Assembly (NCBI RefSeq): GCF_001642955.1
Contig: NZ_LWSK01000014.1
Span: forward strand, 1 to 64,000
DNA: 64,000 nt
From: Rubripirellula obstinata
GTDB lineage: Bacteria; Planctomycetota; Planctomycetia; Pirellulales; Pirellulaceae
Direction of reading: 5' to 3'
The notes under the pieces are model-generated. The model was not told the origin of the DNA. It worked only from the letters and a program-made list of their open reading frames with translations, and made no database searches. Every line of letters begins with the position of its first letter. The stretch's first letter is position 1. Position numbers and translations under genes: made by a program. Below, piece by piece: positions 34,580-42,829 of this stretch.

Positions 34580-36567
34580 ACGGTATTTTTACTTCCCGAA
34601 TTGCACATTCCTCGTTGATAGGTTTAGTGCTGTTCGCATTGCCGGCTAGTACTAGTGCGGACGACATCCAGTATCGTCAAGAAATGGCGGCCGCGGTTCG
34701 TTTGGCAACCCAACGCGTGCTGCCTTCGGTCGTCACGGTCGAGGTGATCGGAACCTCGGGAACCGTCAAGGGCGAGGTCGCACAGGACGCGCCGACTTGT
34801 GGTGTGATCGTGGGCCAAGACGGGAACGCGGTCGAGATTCTGGCGTCCAACATTGTGCTTCGTGGAACCGCAGCAACAATCCTAGTGGTGCTGCCCAACG
34901 GTTCGCGACATGCCGCATCGGTCGTTGCCAAGGACAACCATCGCGACTTAGTGTTGCTAAAGATTGAAACCGACGAACAGGTTTCCGCGGTCGATCTACC
35001 GGACCAAAGTCAACTTCCGATCGGTTCAACCACGATTGCGATCGGTCGCTACGGTGAAAATCAGTCGCCGATGATCAGCACGGGAATTTTGAGTGCGACC
35101 GGACGATTGGATGGCATCGCGATCCAAACCGACGCGCGTGTTTCGGCGGCAATGTACGGTGGTCCGCTGATTGATTTGTACGGGAACGTTTTGGGAATCC
35201 TGATTCCCGCAGTCGCGGCGGGCGGCGCGGAAGATTCGACAAGCTGGTACGACTCGGGGATTGCGTTCGCCATTCCGGCTGACGTGATCGCGAAAAAGTT
35301 GCAACGCCTTCGCGACGGGCAAGACATCAACAAAGGTCTGATCGGAATTGTCGCTGGAAGTGCGGACGCCAATGAAGCGGATACGACCATTGCCGCCGTG
35401 CGAACTCGTTCGCCAGCCGAAGCCGCTGGCATCAAAGCAGGCGACACGGTGAAGTCCGTGGGCGGCCAACTGGTTCGCCGACATCAAGAAATCAAACAAG
35501 CGCTCGGGAGTCTGGACGCTGGCGAGTCGGTTGCGATCGTTGTCACTCGAGACGACCAGGAAATGACGTTCGACGTCACGCTGGCCGATTCGATTCCTCC
35601 GCTAGATCCACAACGGCTCGGGATCGTTGCATCGCAATCCGACGCAAACGTCGTTGTCGATGCCACGGTTGCCGGTTCGCCGTCGGATGACGTTCTTCTT
35701 GCGGGCGACGTGATCAAGAAATTTGGCGGCAATGATGTTGGCAATGTCGATCGCTTGCGACGTCAATTGATTACGGCTGAATCGGATCAGTCGATCGAAT
35801 TGAAAGTCATGCGAGATGGAAAGCTGATCACGAAAACGCTGACGCCCCAGTCGATCGGCGGGCCGGTTCAAGAAGGTTATCCGGATGCGTGGTCATCAGA
35901 TGAATTGACCGATGATTCGATGAAGGAATTGACGAAGAACTGGGCAATTGCCGAGATCAAACTGCCCGATGCCGCCAACGTCGCCGCGATTCTGGCTCCC
36001 AAAGCGAGTAAGCCTTCCAAGGATGATCAACCGTCGGCTCAGGATCTTGGGTTGCTTGTCTTGCTGTTGGAACCTGGTGAAAAGGATCCTCAAAAGGTTT
36101 TAGAATCGTGGAAGTTTGATGCCGCCAGCAGTGGTGTTGTGATGGTTGCGATTGCTTCGGAAGATGCGTCGCGATGGCAGGCAAAGGAAGTTCAGGTTAT
36201 CGCCAATTTCGCCGCTGCAGCGATGAAGAAGGCACCGATTCACTCGACCGCGGTGGCAGTAGCGTCATCCGGTTCGCTGGCCAAAGGAAAAGTGTCCGCA
36301 GCGGATTCGATGGCGATCGCGGTCGCGATTTCGCAAAGCGAAACGTTCTTTGGTGTCGCATTTGGCACCGACACTCGGCCGCCAGCGGTGCGGCTGCGCG
36401 AAAACGAGCCGGCAACTTCATTGCAAATCCTGATGCCGGTCAAAGACCCCATCGATCTGCCCGAATGGATTCCGGCGCTGAAGCGAGCCGGCTACCCGGT
36501 CGTTCTTGGCGGCGACGTTGACCAGCAGGTATTGTTGCGATGGTGCCGTTTGTTGCAGGCGATTTAG
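34576..36567 (+). CDS. S1C-like protein with two PDZ domains and degenerate triad
   Basis: 663 residues. Signal segment IAHSSLIGLVLFALPAS. In the protease fold the His position is Ile93 (EILASNIVL), Asp124 is kept (RDLVLLKI) and the Ser position is Tyr194 (AAMYGGPL). Two PDZ domains follow (about 260-335, TRSPAEAAGIKAGDTV; about 345-425, VAGSPSDDVLLAGDVI). The C-terminal 200 residues (about 460-663) are an unassigned alpha/beta domain. The upstream neighbours suggest a complex of one protease plus two inactive relatives. Confidence 0.8.
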   Translation: MNGIFTSRIAHSSLIGLVLFALPASTSADDIQYRQEMAAAVRLATQRVLPSVVTVEVIGTSGTVKGEVAQDAPTCGVIVGQDGNAVEILASNIVLRGTAATILVVLPNGSRHAASVVAKDNHRDLVLLKIETDEQVSAVDLPDQSQLPIGSTTIAIGRYGENQSPMISTGILSATGRLDGIAIQTDARVSAAMYGGPLIDLYGNVLGILIPAVAAGGAEDSTSWYDSGIAFAIPADVIAKKLQRLRDGQDINKGLIGIVAGSADANEADTTIAAVRTRSPAEAAGIKAGDTVKSVGGQLVRRHQEIKQALGSLDAGESVAIVVTRDDQEMTFDVTLADSIPPLDPQRLGIVASQSDANVVVDATVAGSPSDDVLLAGDVIKKFGGNDVGNVDRLRRQLITAESDQSIELKVMRDGKLITKTLTPQSIGGPVQEGYPDAWSSDELTDDSMKELTKNWAIAEIKLPDAANVAAILAPKASKPSKDDQPSAQDLGLLVLLLEPGEKDPQKVLESWKFDAASSGVVMVAIASEDASRWQAKEVQVIANFAAAAMKKAPIHSTAVAVASSGSLAKGKVSAADSMAIAVAISQSETFFGVAFGTDTRPPAVRLRENEPATSLQILMPVKDPIDLPEWIPALKRAGYPVVLGGDVDQQVLLRWCRLLQAI

Positions 36568-36591
36568 AAGATCGCGGGATGCACCATGCTA

Positions 36592-37092
36592 CTATTCTTC
36601 AAACGCTTCGCGATCGGTTTGGTCGCCTTTCCATTGGGGCGACGGATACTCAAAGTTTGCTTCTTTGACGGTCTCTTTGTCCGTTAAGACCTTTAGCTGA
36701 TCGCGAGTGTAGAGTCGGGGTGCGATTTGTTCGCCGCGGCGAAGTCGGTACACCATCCGGCCTTTGCGACGAACGTAGTGAATGCCCCACACCGTTGCAA
36801 CGAATAGTTCTCGCTCCAACCCCAACCCGATCGTTTCGACCTGGTCGCCGATGTCGATGCCTTCGTAATCAACCTTCAACCACATCACAGGTTTCAAGCG
36901 GAAACGAAACTTGCCGTAGGAATAGTGGTAGTAGGTTCCATCGAAAGAATCCCGCCGCAAAACTCGTTCGCTGGGAAAACACTGCGTCGCAATCGGATGA
37001 TCGTCGGGATGAATGAAGTCATCGCCATCACGCGGCCAACGAGCGATGATTCCGTAATCGGGAAGAGGTGGCCATTGCATCGTTTCGCTCAC
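36592..37092 (-). CDS. Conserved hypothetical protein
   Basis: 166 residues, soluble, rich in Arg/Tyr/Trp, with no signal peptide. Features such as DYGIIARWPRDGDDFIHPDD and LYTRDQLKVLTDKET are reminiscent of a conserved family in planctomycetes that I cannot name. It lies 10 nt downstream of the PII gene on the same strand, so the two are probably co-transcribed and it might act in nitrogen-related control. Confidence 0.75.
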   Translation of the reverse strand: MSETMQWPPLPDYGIIARWPRDGDDFIHPDDHPIATQCFPSERVLRRDSFDGTYYHYSYGKFRFRLKPVMWLKVDYEGIDIGDQVETIGLGLERELFVATVWGIHYVRRKGRMVYRLRRGEQIAPRLYTRDQLKVLTDKETVKEANFEYPSPQWKGDQTDREAFEE

Positions 37093-37102
37093 CGGAATGT
37101 GT

Positions 37103-37405
37103 CTAAAGAAACTCGCTGACGGGCATCAGGAAAATCTTCCCGTCACCGATTCGACCGCAGCGAGCGATCGAGATCACTCGTTCCATCACTTCTTCGCAGC
37201 GTGTGTCATCGACCCAGAGCGTGATTTCGATCTTGGGCATAAAGGTCTGATCAAAATCCGTTTCTTGATACTCGTCGAGATAACTTTTTTGTCGGCCGAA
37301 TCCCTTGACCTCCAAAACGCTCATCGCTTCGATCGGAGCACGACGCAGCCCGTCAAGCACTTGCTCGGCGAGGTGCGGTCGGACGATGGCGATGATCTGT
37401 TTCAT
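37103..37405 (-). CDS. glnB: PII-type signalling protein with Phe at the uridylylation position
   Basis: 100 residues from MKQIIAIVRP (ATG 37405). The B-loop/core signature ISIARCGRIGDGKIFLMPV and VLEVKGFGRQK place it firmly in the PII family, trimeric sensors of ATP/ADP and 2-oxoglutarate. The T-loop reads SYLDEYQETDFDQTF; position 51, Tyr in enterobacterial GlnB, is Phe51, so UMP attachment by GlnD at that site is not possible. The T-loop keeps acidic and aromatic residues. It ends about 12 residues earlier than GlnB. No amtB or glnA is adjacent. Confidence 0.88.
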   Translation of the reverse strand: MKQIIAIVRPHLAEQVLDGLRRAPIEAMSVLEVKGFGRQKSYLDEYQETDFDQTFMPKIEITLWVDDTRCEEVMERVISIARCGRIGDGKIFLMPVSEFL

Positions 37406-37648
37406 GGTTATTCTGTTTGCGTGTCCCTTTAGTTTAGCAGGGACTGGCAACCCCCGGGACTGGTCCCATCAAATCAACACCGTGGCGGGTTTCCAAACCG
37501 TTTAACCGCGTTGGGCATCGCCCAATGGCACTTACTTGAGAATTTAAACTGCTCCGGGGGACATCGATTTGATCGCTGCCGGATTGGTGTTGTCGTGGAT
37601 CGCTCCGCAATCAAATCGTTCGTGAATAGTCCTGGAGGGACGGAAGCC

Positions 37649-37789
37649 AACGCCGTGAAGGGTTTCTAATTCGTTTAACCGCGTGGGCATCGCCCCGCGC
37701 GTCCACGTGGAGCGAAACGCGCGGGGCGATGCCCACGCGGTTAAACGGACTAATCCGTGTTTTCCGGGACCAAAACTCTTCACGGCGTT
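37649..37789. mobile_element. 141-bp palindromic element with inverted ends and 11-bp flanking direct repeats
   Basis: Ends are AACGCCGTGAAG (37649-37660) and CTTCACGGCGTT (37778-37789). The core is the GCATCGCCCCGCGCG palindrome. GGACGGAAGCC occurs immediately on both sides (37638-37648 and 37790-37800), consistent with target-site duplication. Counting two ambiguous terminal bases, the duplication is 7-11 bp. No coding capacity. A second near-complete copy is at 42495-42639. Confidence 0.75.
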
Positions 37790-37800
37790 GGACGGAAGCC

Positions 37801-38060
37801 CTCTGTCGGGGATGTAAATCCCCGGATGGCAGCGTCTAATCTCCCTTTTTCTGTGTCTTGGTATCGCGGCGTACCCGCGAAACCGAGACACAGAAATGAT
37901 GTGGGGGCAGCCATCCAGGTGCTCGCCGGCTAGTCGACTAAAGTGAGCCTCGGGCGCGTGAGCAGCCGGCCCTCCAGGCCTAACTTGCAGTCATTAGGTG
38001 CCGTCATTCATGCGACGTCCCGAAGGAGCAATCAAGCTGCAGTGCTGTAAAGCATTGTTG
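37801..38060. other. Unassigned structured stretch, possible repeat or RNA
   Basis: A long stem pairs TTTCTGTGTCTTGGT with ACCGAGACACAGAAA (37846-37896) with an inner ATCGCGG/CCCGCGA pair. Further short complementary stretches follow (GCAGCCATCCAGG; GGCCCTCCAGGCC; GGAGCAATCAAGCTGCAG). It does not match the conserved cores of RNase P, tmRNA, 6S or a riboswitch class I know. It lies upstream of the purine nucleoside phosphorylase but more than 350 nt away. Confidence 0.3.
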
Positions 38061-38089
38061 CAACGGCACATTTCCCTGATCGCCATTAT

Positions 38090-38165
38090 GTAGGCCGTAG
38101 CGAGCCATAGCGAGTTACGGCAATTTGCGCACCGCCGTAACTCGCTTTGGCTCGCTACGGCCTAC
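38090..38165. repeat. GTAGGCCGTAGCGAGC hairpin repeat
   Basis: GTAGGCCGTAGCGAGCCATA and its complement end GGCTCGCTACGGCCTAC, with inner GCGAGTTACGGC/GCCGTAACTCGC. Same family as the hairpins inside 24318-25001; a half-copy is at 14788-14822. Confidence 0.9.
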
Positions 38166-38207
38166 TTTCAAAAGGCGTGATAAGTTGACAACGACACATT
38201 GTCATCA

Positions 38208-38310
38208 GGCCAGGCGATGCCCCGCGCGTTCGGGGTCGGACGACGCGCGGGGCGATGCCCACGCGGCTAAACGATCTGGTCCGTGTTTTTCGGGACCTAA
38301 CTATTCGCGA
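38208..38310. repeat. GC-rich palindrome (GCGATGCCCCGCGCG family)
   Basis: GGCGATGCCCCGCGCGTTCG and CGACGCGCGGGGCGATGCCC form the stem, followed by CACGCGGCTAAACGATCTGG and GTGTTTTTCGGGACC, the same tail as in the copies at 37649 and 42495. Confidence 0.85.
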
Positions 38311-38412
38311 CGTTGACTGGTCCCGTCATACCAATGCGGGGACTGCCGCGAAAACGCCTGATCGCTTATTCTCGGCCAGTCCCGTTTCGACCCTCTACAC
38401 GCCATTTTCATC

Positions 38413-39252
38413 ATGTTAGATCTGTTTGACAAAATAGAAGAAGCCGCTGCGACCATCCGCAAGTCGTTTTCAAAGACGCCCAAAGTTGGCATTATTCTGG
38501 GCACGGGGCTAGGCGGGATCGTCGAACAAATCGACATCGAAGCCACGATCGATTACGGCGACATCCCTCACTTCCCAACCTCAACCGCCACCAGCCATCG
38601 TGGTCGGTTGGTGTGCGGAACTTTGGAAGGCGTGCCAGTGATTGTGATGGAAGGCCGGTTCCACATGTACGAAGGATATCCGCTGAAACAGATCACTTTG
38701 CCGGTTCGTGTCTTCAAGGCGTTGGGATGCGAATTGATGATCGTTAGCAATGCGTGCGGCGGATTGAATCCGTACTACGACGGTGGCGACATCATGGTGA
38801 TCGAAGACCAAATCAACCTGTTGGGCGATAACCCTCTTATTGGAATCAATGACGATCGACTCGGACCGCGGTTCCCTGACATGTGTGAACCCTACGATCA
38901 GACTTGGGTCGACCGAACAATCGCAATTGGACGGGAAGCCGGCATCGGGGTTCACAAAGGTGTCTTCGTGGCCGTCGCGGGGCCGAACTTGGAAACGCGA
39001 GCCGAGTATCGGTTTCTGCGAACGATTGGTGCGGACGTTGTTGGCATGAGCACCGTGCCTGAAACGATCGTTGCCGTTCACTGCGGATTGAAAACCGTTG
39101 GGTTGAGTGTGATCACTGACATGTGTTTGCCCGATTCGCTGAAACCGTCCGACGTAAACGAGATTATCGCTACAGCCGGTAAAGCTGCGCCCAAGTTGAT
39201 CGCAATTGTGCGAGGAATCGTTAGCGAAGCTGGACAAACGCGAATGGCGTGA
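38413..39252 (+). CDS. Purine-nucleoside phosphorylase, trimeric PNP-I type
   Basis: 279 residues. Phosphate loop GIILGTGLGG, GRFHMYEGYP (His84, Tyr86), VSNACGGLN, AGPNLETRAEYR, and GMSTVPETIVAVHCG are in the order of trimeric PNPs, which cleave purine nucleosides with phosphate. The base-recognition position that is Asn (ITN) in human and most 6-oxopurine-specific enzymes is Asp236 here (VITDMCLPD). An Asn-to-Asp change there in the human enzyme is known to allow adenosine, so a broadened specificity is possible. ATG at 38413. Confidence 0.9.
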   Translation: MLDLFDKIEEAAATIRKSFSKTPKVGIILGTGLGGIVEQIDIEATIDYGDIPHFPTSTATSHRGRLVCGTLEGVPVIVMEGRFHMYEGYPLKQITLPVRVFKALGCELMIVSNACGGLNPYYDGGDIMVIEDQINLLGDNPLIGINDDRLGPRFPDMCEPYDQTWVDRTIAIGREAGIGVHKGVFVAVAGPNLETRAEYRFLRTIGADVVGMSTVPETIVAVHCGLKTVGLSVITDMCLPDSLKPSDVNEIIATAGKAAPKLIAIVRGIVSEAGQTRMA

Positions 39253-39404
39253 ATCCAGCACAATCGACACGATGGTCAAGGTCGCACGGCAATGCGTGCG
39301 AATTGGAACAGAGAAGCAGTGCTGGAGATGGAAAGTGGCGGTCGTGACTTAAAGTTGAATGAGTCTTCTGCAGAGCCTCGTCCAACCCCCTGCCCTGGAT
39401 CTTC

Positions 39405-40529
39405 ATGTCAACCGTCGCCGCCAACCTCGTATCCAGCGAATCACCTACGGCACTGAAACCGCACACGCGGATTTTGGAATTGGACGCCTTGCGAGCGATC
39501 GCGGCGCTCAATTTGGTTCTGTTCCATTTCACTTGGGTTTACGCAGAAAAGTTCGGGTACAGTTCGGACCTAGGATTCAAATGGCCGTTTGGTGCTTACG
39601 GTGTCGAGATGTTTTTCATCTTGTCCGGATTCGTCAACAGCATGTCGTTAATGCGACGTGGCAAACCCGTTGATTTTGTTGCCGCTCGGTTGATCCGAAT
39701 CATTCCAATCTTCTTTCTTGCAATCATCGCCAATCTGTGGATTCTGCAATTGGCACCGATGAACCAGCACGTGACTCAGGGCCAATTCTTGGCCAACATG
39801 ACGCTGCTGCCAAAGGTCCTTGGTTACGAATGCGTCGATCCAGTGATGTGGACATTGCAGATTGAAATGATGTTCTACGCAACGCTGGTCATCATGTTCA
39901 AAACCGGATACCTGAAACGCTACTTCGTTGGCTGGGGCAGCTTGTTGGCATGTTCCGTTATCCTTTGCCCGACGCTGGACGCATTGTCCGCTCACTCTGA
40001 AACCACGTTGCACATTGCCGCAACCACATTGCGTCGATTGATGCTGCTGGACTTTGTGCCACTCTTTGCGATCGGGTTCTTGCTGTACATGATCAAAACT
40101 GGCGTTGGAAAGAAGTGGCAAAATTTGCTCGGCATCGCCGTCGCAGCGGGCGTTTTTCACACGATCGATCATGGCAAGCACAATCCGGCAGTCACTTTGC
40201 TGATCATTGGCTTGGTGACCGCATGTGCGTACGGAAAGGTTCCACCACTGCGTTTCAAACCACTGATTTTTGTCAGCACGATTTCTTACGCGTTGTACCT
40301 GTGTCACAACAATTTGGGATCAGCGATGATTTACACGTTTGATCAAGCAGGCGTGCCACCGATTGTTTGTTTCGCAATTGGAATCGTGTTTTCGTTTGCG
40401 TTGGCGATCATCATCACCAATCGCATCGAACAACCGATCACGAACCTGCTAAGAAAAGGTTGGACGCGTTTAAGAAACCGCACCGACCTGTTTAGCCGCG
40501 CGGGCAACGCCCCGCGCGCCATCAGGTAA
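39405..40529 (+). CDS. Acyltransferase family 3 membrane protein with repeat-derived C-terminus
   Basis: 374 residues, about ten membrane segments. The family signature RILELDALRAIAALNLVLFHF at the N-terminus carries the essential His, followed by FFILSGFVNSM and RLIRIIPIFFLA. It O-acylates a surface carbohydrate or lipid. The last codons (after NLLRKGWTRLRNR) enter a palindromic repeat cassette, so the terminal TDLFSRAGNAPRAIR is repeat-encoded. The original end, with the same NLLRKGWTRLRNR followed by REETGTVGVTS and a stop, survives at 40721-40795. The core should be unaffected. Confidence 0.88.
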   Translation: MSTVAANLVSSESPTALKPHTRILELDALRAIAALNLVLFHFTWVYAEKFGYSSDLGFKWPFGAYGVEMFFILSGFVNSMSLMRRGKPVDFVAARLIRIIPIFFLAIIANLWILQLAPMNQHVTQGQFLANMTLLPKVLGYECVDPVMWTLQIEMMFYATLVIMFKTGYLKRYFVGWGSLLACSVILCPTLDALSAHSETTLHIAATTLRRLMLLDFVPLFAIGFLLYMIKTGVGKKWQNLLGIAVAAGVFHTIDHGKHNPAVTLLIIGLVTACAYGKVPPLRFKPLIFVSTISYALYLCHNNLGSAMIYTFDQAGVPPIVCFAIGIVFSFALAIIITNRIEQPITNLLRKGWTRLRNRTDLFSRAGNAPRAIR

Positions 40530-40720
40530 CCACGCGTGGGGCGTTGCACCAATGGCACTTATCTTTAGATCGTTGACTCTAAATGTAGGCCGGAACAAGC
40601 GCAGCGCAGTTCCGGCAATTGCATTGTACTACGTTGGATTGCCGGAACTGCGCTGCGCTTGTTCCGGCCTACGTTGGATTGCCGGAATTGCGCTGCGCTT
40701 GTTCCGGCCTACGTTGGCGC
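40493..40720. repeat. Repeat cassette inserted at the acyltransferase 3' end
   Basis: Two families in series: a GC-rich palindrome (AGCCGCGCGGGCAACGCCCC ... GTGGGGCGTTGC, about 40495-40551) and GTAGGCCGGAACAAGC hairpins (40585-40673, with a further right arm to 40712). The cassette is bounded by a 38-bp direct repeat, 40443-40480 and 40721-40758, with one mismatch. Confidence 0.88.
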
Positions 40721-40795
40721 AATCTGCTAAGAAAAGGTTGGACGCGTTTAAGAAACCGTAGGGAAGAAACCGGAACGGTTGGCGTGACTTCTTAG
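40721..40795 (+). pseudogene. Displaced original 3' end of the acyltransferase gene
   Basis: Reads in frame NLLRKGWTRLRNRREETGT followed by VGVTS and TAG. The first 38 bp duplicate 40443-40480. It has no start and is left over from insertion of the repeat cassette. Confidence 0.75.
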
Positions 40796-40829
40796 TCAGA
40801 GCATGAGGAGGACTCCAGCGGTCCAGCAG

Positions 40830-42101
40830 TTAAAGCTTAATGCACGCGCCTTCTTTGGTGCTGCGAATGTACAGCTTTCCATCGCTATAAGCCGGCGTCG
40901 ACCAACATTTTCCATCCAGGACATCGGCCTTCGCCAGTTCGGTGTACTCGCCGGGGTCAGCGGCAACGATTGCGACTTCGCCCGCATCGGAAAGCACGAT
41001 CAAGTGATCGCCGACCAGGATGCAATTCCCTTGACCGAATCCGGGTTGAGACCATTTGATTTTCCCTGTTGCCAATTCTACGCATTGCAGCGGAGCAGTT
41101 CCGTAGCCTTTGAAACCAAATAATCCGTAAATATGTCCCTTGTGAATCACCGGGGTGCTCCAGTGGTTCATCAGCTTGCGTTCCTTGAACCAGACGTCTT
41201 CGGTGTTGTCACCCGACAGAACTTGCAGCAACAACGCGCCGACGTTGTACCCGGCGGATAAGTAAACCAGGTTCCCGCTGACCACTGGCGAAGCGGCCGT
41301 GGAGACGTTGTATTCAAAATTCGTTCGCCATCGTTCGCTGCCGTCATCGGGATTGATTGAAATAGGCCCGGACCGCATCAGGAAAATCACCTGATCGACA
41401 CCATCAATTTTGGTCAGCGTTGGTGTTGCGTGCGTGAACCGATCGTCACCCGTTTCCCAGAGCGAATCACCCGTTTTCTTATCGAACGCAAGGAACGTTT
41501 GACCAGGACCGCCGCCGGAAACCAGAACCTTGTCACCAACAACGATGGGCGAAGATGCGGATCCCCAGGTGATATTCTTCCCATTGAAATCTTCCTCAAT
41601 GTCTTGTTTCCAAACCCGCTTACCCGTCGCCGCGTCCAAACAATGAAGCGTCATTGCGGCGTCGTAAACATAAACGAAACCATCGTTGACAGTCGGCGTC
41701 GATCGCGGACCATCCCCGCCCTTGTTCCCCTTTGCTCCCGCATTGCCGCCACCCTGGTAGATGTCACTGCGAAGGGGTGTCGCCCATATTTCTTGACCAT
41801 TGTCTGCATCCATCGCCACAACAGTCGATTGGCTATTGCGTTGGTCATCCTCACGAACGATCAACGTAAAGCAACGCCCATCGGCAACCGCAAAAGAACT
41901 AAACCCCTTCGGCGTGGCAACTTTCCAAACCGGTGTCACTCCACCCGCCCAATCAAGATCAGTCAACGATTCATCGCTTTTCCCATCGCCCAACAATCCA
42001 CGATACTGCGGCCAATTGTCGGCTTGCGAATGGGTAAGACAAAGCGACAAGCCGATGACAGAAAGACTGAAACGGATCACTGGATGAAAGCATGGAATCA
42101 T
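40830..42101 (-). CDS. Secreted PQQ-like beta-propeller protein
   Basis: 423 residues. Signal peptide IRFSLSVIGLSLCLTHSQA, then six to eight blades with the Ala-x-Asp-x-x-Thr-Gly-x-x-x-Trp pattern: AMDADNGQEIWA, CLDAATGKRVWKQ, AFDKKTGDSLWE, SINPDDGSERWRT, CVELATGKIKWSQ. This is the PQQ_2 type without a dehydrogenase active site, common in planctomycetes. Likely a structural or binding protein in the envelope. Convergent to the acyltransferase. Confidence 0.85.
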   Translation of the reverse strand: MIPCFHPVIRFSLSVIGLSLCLTHSQADNWPQYRGLLGDGKSDESLTDLDWAGGVTPVWKVATPKGFSSFAVADGRCFTLIVREDDQRNSQSTVVAMDADNGQEIWATPLRSDIYQGGGNAGAKGNKGGDGPRSTPTVNDGFVYVYDAAMTLHCLDAATGKRVWKQDIEEDFNGKNITWGSASSPIVVGDKVLVSGGGPGQTFLAFDKKTGDSLWETGDDRFTHATPTLTKIDGVDQVIFLMRSGPISINPDDGSERWRTNFEYNVSTAASPVVSGNLVYLSAGYNVGALLLQVLSGDNTEDVWFKERKLMNHWSTPVIHKGHIYGLFGFKGYGTAPLQCVELATGKIKWSQPGFGQGNCILVGDHLIVLSDAGEVAIVAADPGEYTELAKADVLDGKCWSTPAYSDGKLYIRSTKEGACIKL

Positions 42102-42829
42102 AAGAAATTTTCTAACGTAATTGTTGGATGCTACCGAGCGGACGCCAACCCAATTCTAGGAACCCTGCATGGTGGCTGTCGAGTGAACTAAAAAATACGA
42201 ACCTGATCGCTCCACGATAGCTCTACCCAACGCAGAAAAAGCCTAGCAATACAACGTGCAAGCTCAGGGCACCTCGACGTAGTTCTTCCCACCCAGGAGG
42301 TAACTTAGCTGGACAGCGTCACTTTCGTTATCCGTTTTGGGGCGCTCGCTACGGTTTGCACGTTCAAAAATCCGGAAACGTCACTAACGCCAAAGCGTCT
42401 CAGAAATCGAATGAAATTGGGGCACTTCTCCTTGAACGCCACCACTTAGGTTTCTGTAAATTGCATCCAGAGATTGTTTTTCAAGGGATCCCACCCAACG
42501 CCGTGAAGGGGTTCTAAATCGTTTAACCGCGTGGGCATCGCCCCGCGCGTTCGGGTCCAGCACAACGCGCGGGGCGATGCCCACGCGGCTAAACGAACTA
42601 ACATTTGTTTTCCTGGACCAAAACTCTTCACGGCGTTGGGCCTTGTTCGTGACAGTGATAGTCTCGTATCTCGATAGGGTGAATGGTGCGGAGGCTGACC
42701 TTGTCCGATCATTCTGTTATTACCTGAGAAGCAACAACGGTACTACAACTTCAAAAAAGAAAGCCGACCTGTTCTACCGCGTGAACATGCATGGCTGACG
42801 ATTTCAACCTGACTTGAGCTGAGATACAG
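42102..42829. other. Non-coding gap with one palindromic element
   Basis: Between divergent genes. It holds the element at 42495-42639. In 42190-42490 I see no gene; a short CACCCAGGAGGTAACTTAGC stretch resembles a ribosome-binding site but has no frame after it. Confidence 0.6.
42495..42639. repeat. Palindromic element, second near-complete copy of the CCAACGCCGTGAAG family
   Basis: Ends CCAACGCCGTGAAG and CTTCACGGCGTTGG, core GGGCATCGCCCCGCGCG/CGCGCGGGGCGATGCCC. Same layout as 37649-37789 but without an evident flanking direct repeat. Confidence 0.88.

Larger units (their letters stand above)
37406..38412. other. 1-kb repeat-filled gap
   Basis: No gene. It contains a short GGGCATCGCCCAATGGCACTT segment (37510-37534, also found at 40541-40560), the 141-bp palindromic element (37649-37789), an unassigned structured stretch (37801-38060), a GTAGGCCGTAGC hairpin (38090-38165) and another GC-rich palindrome (38208-38310). 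A 115-codon minus frame across 37544-37891 is formed from these repeats. Confidence 0.8.

Noticed and set aside
37544-37891. 115-codon minus-strand frame
   Set aside because: Consists of the palindromic element and its surroundings; the translated text recurs in frames over other copies.
38166-38412. Purine riboswitch before the nucleoside phosphorylase
   Set aside because: No conserved purine-riboswitch core (loop-loop kissing sequences) can be found; the region is a palindromic repeat.
38581-39279. 232-codon minus-strand frame
   Set aside because: Antisense of the purine nucleoside phosphorylase.
41430-42191. 253-codon plus-strand frame
   Set aside because: Antisense of the beta-propeller gene, whose blade motifs are clear.
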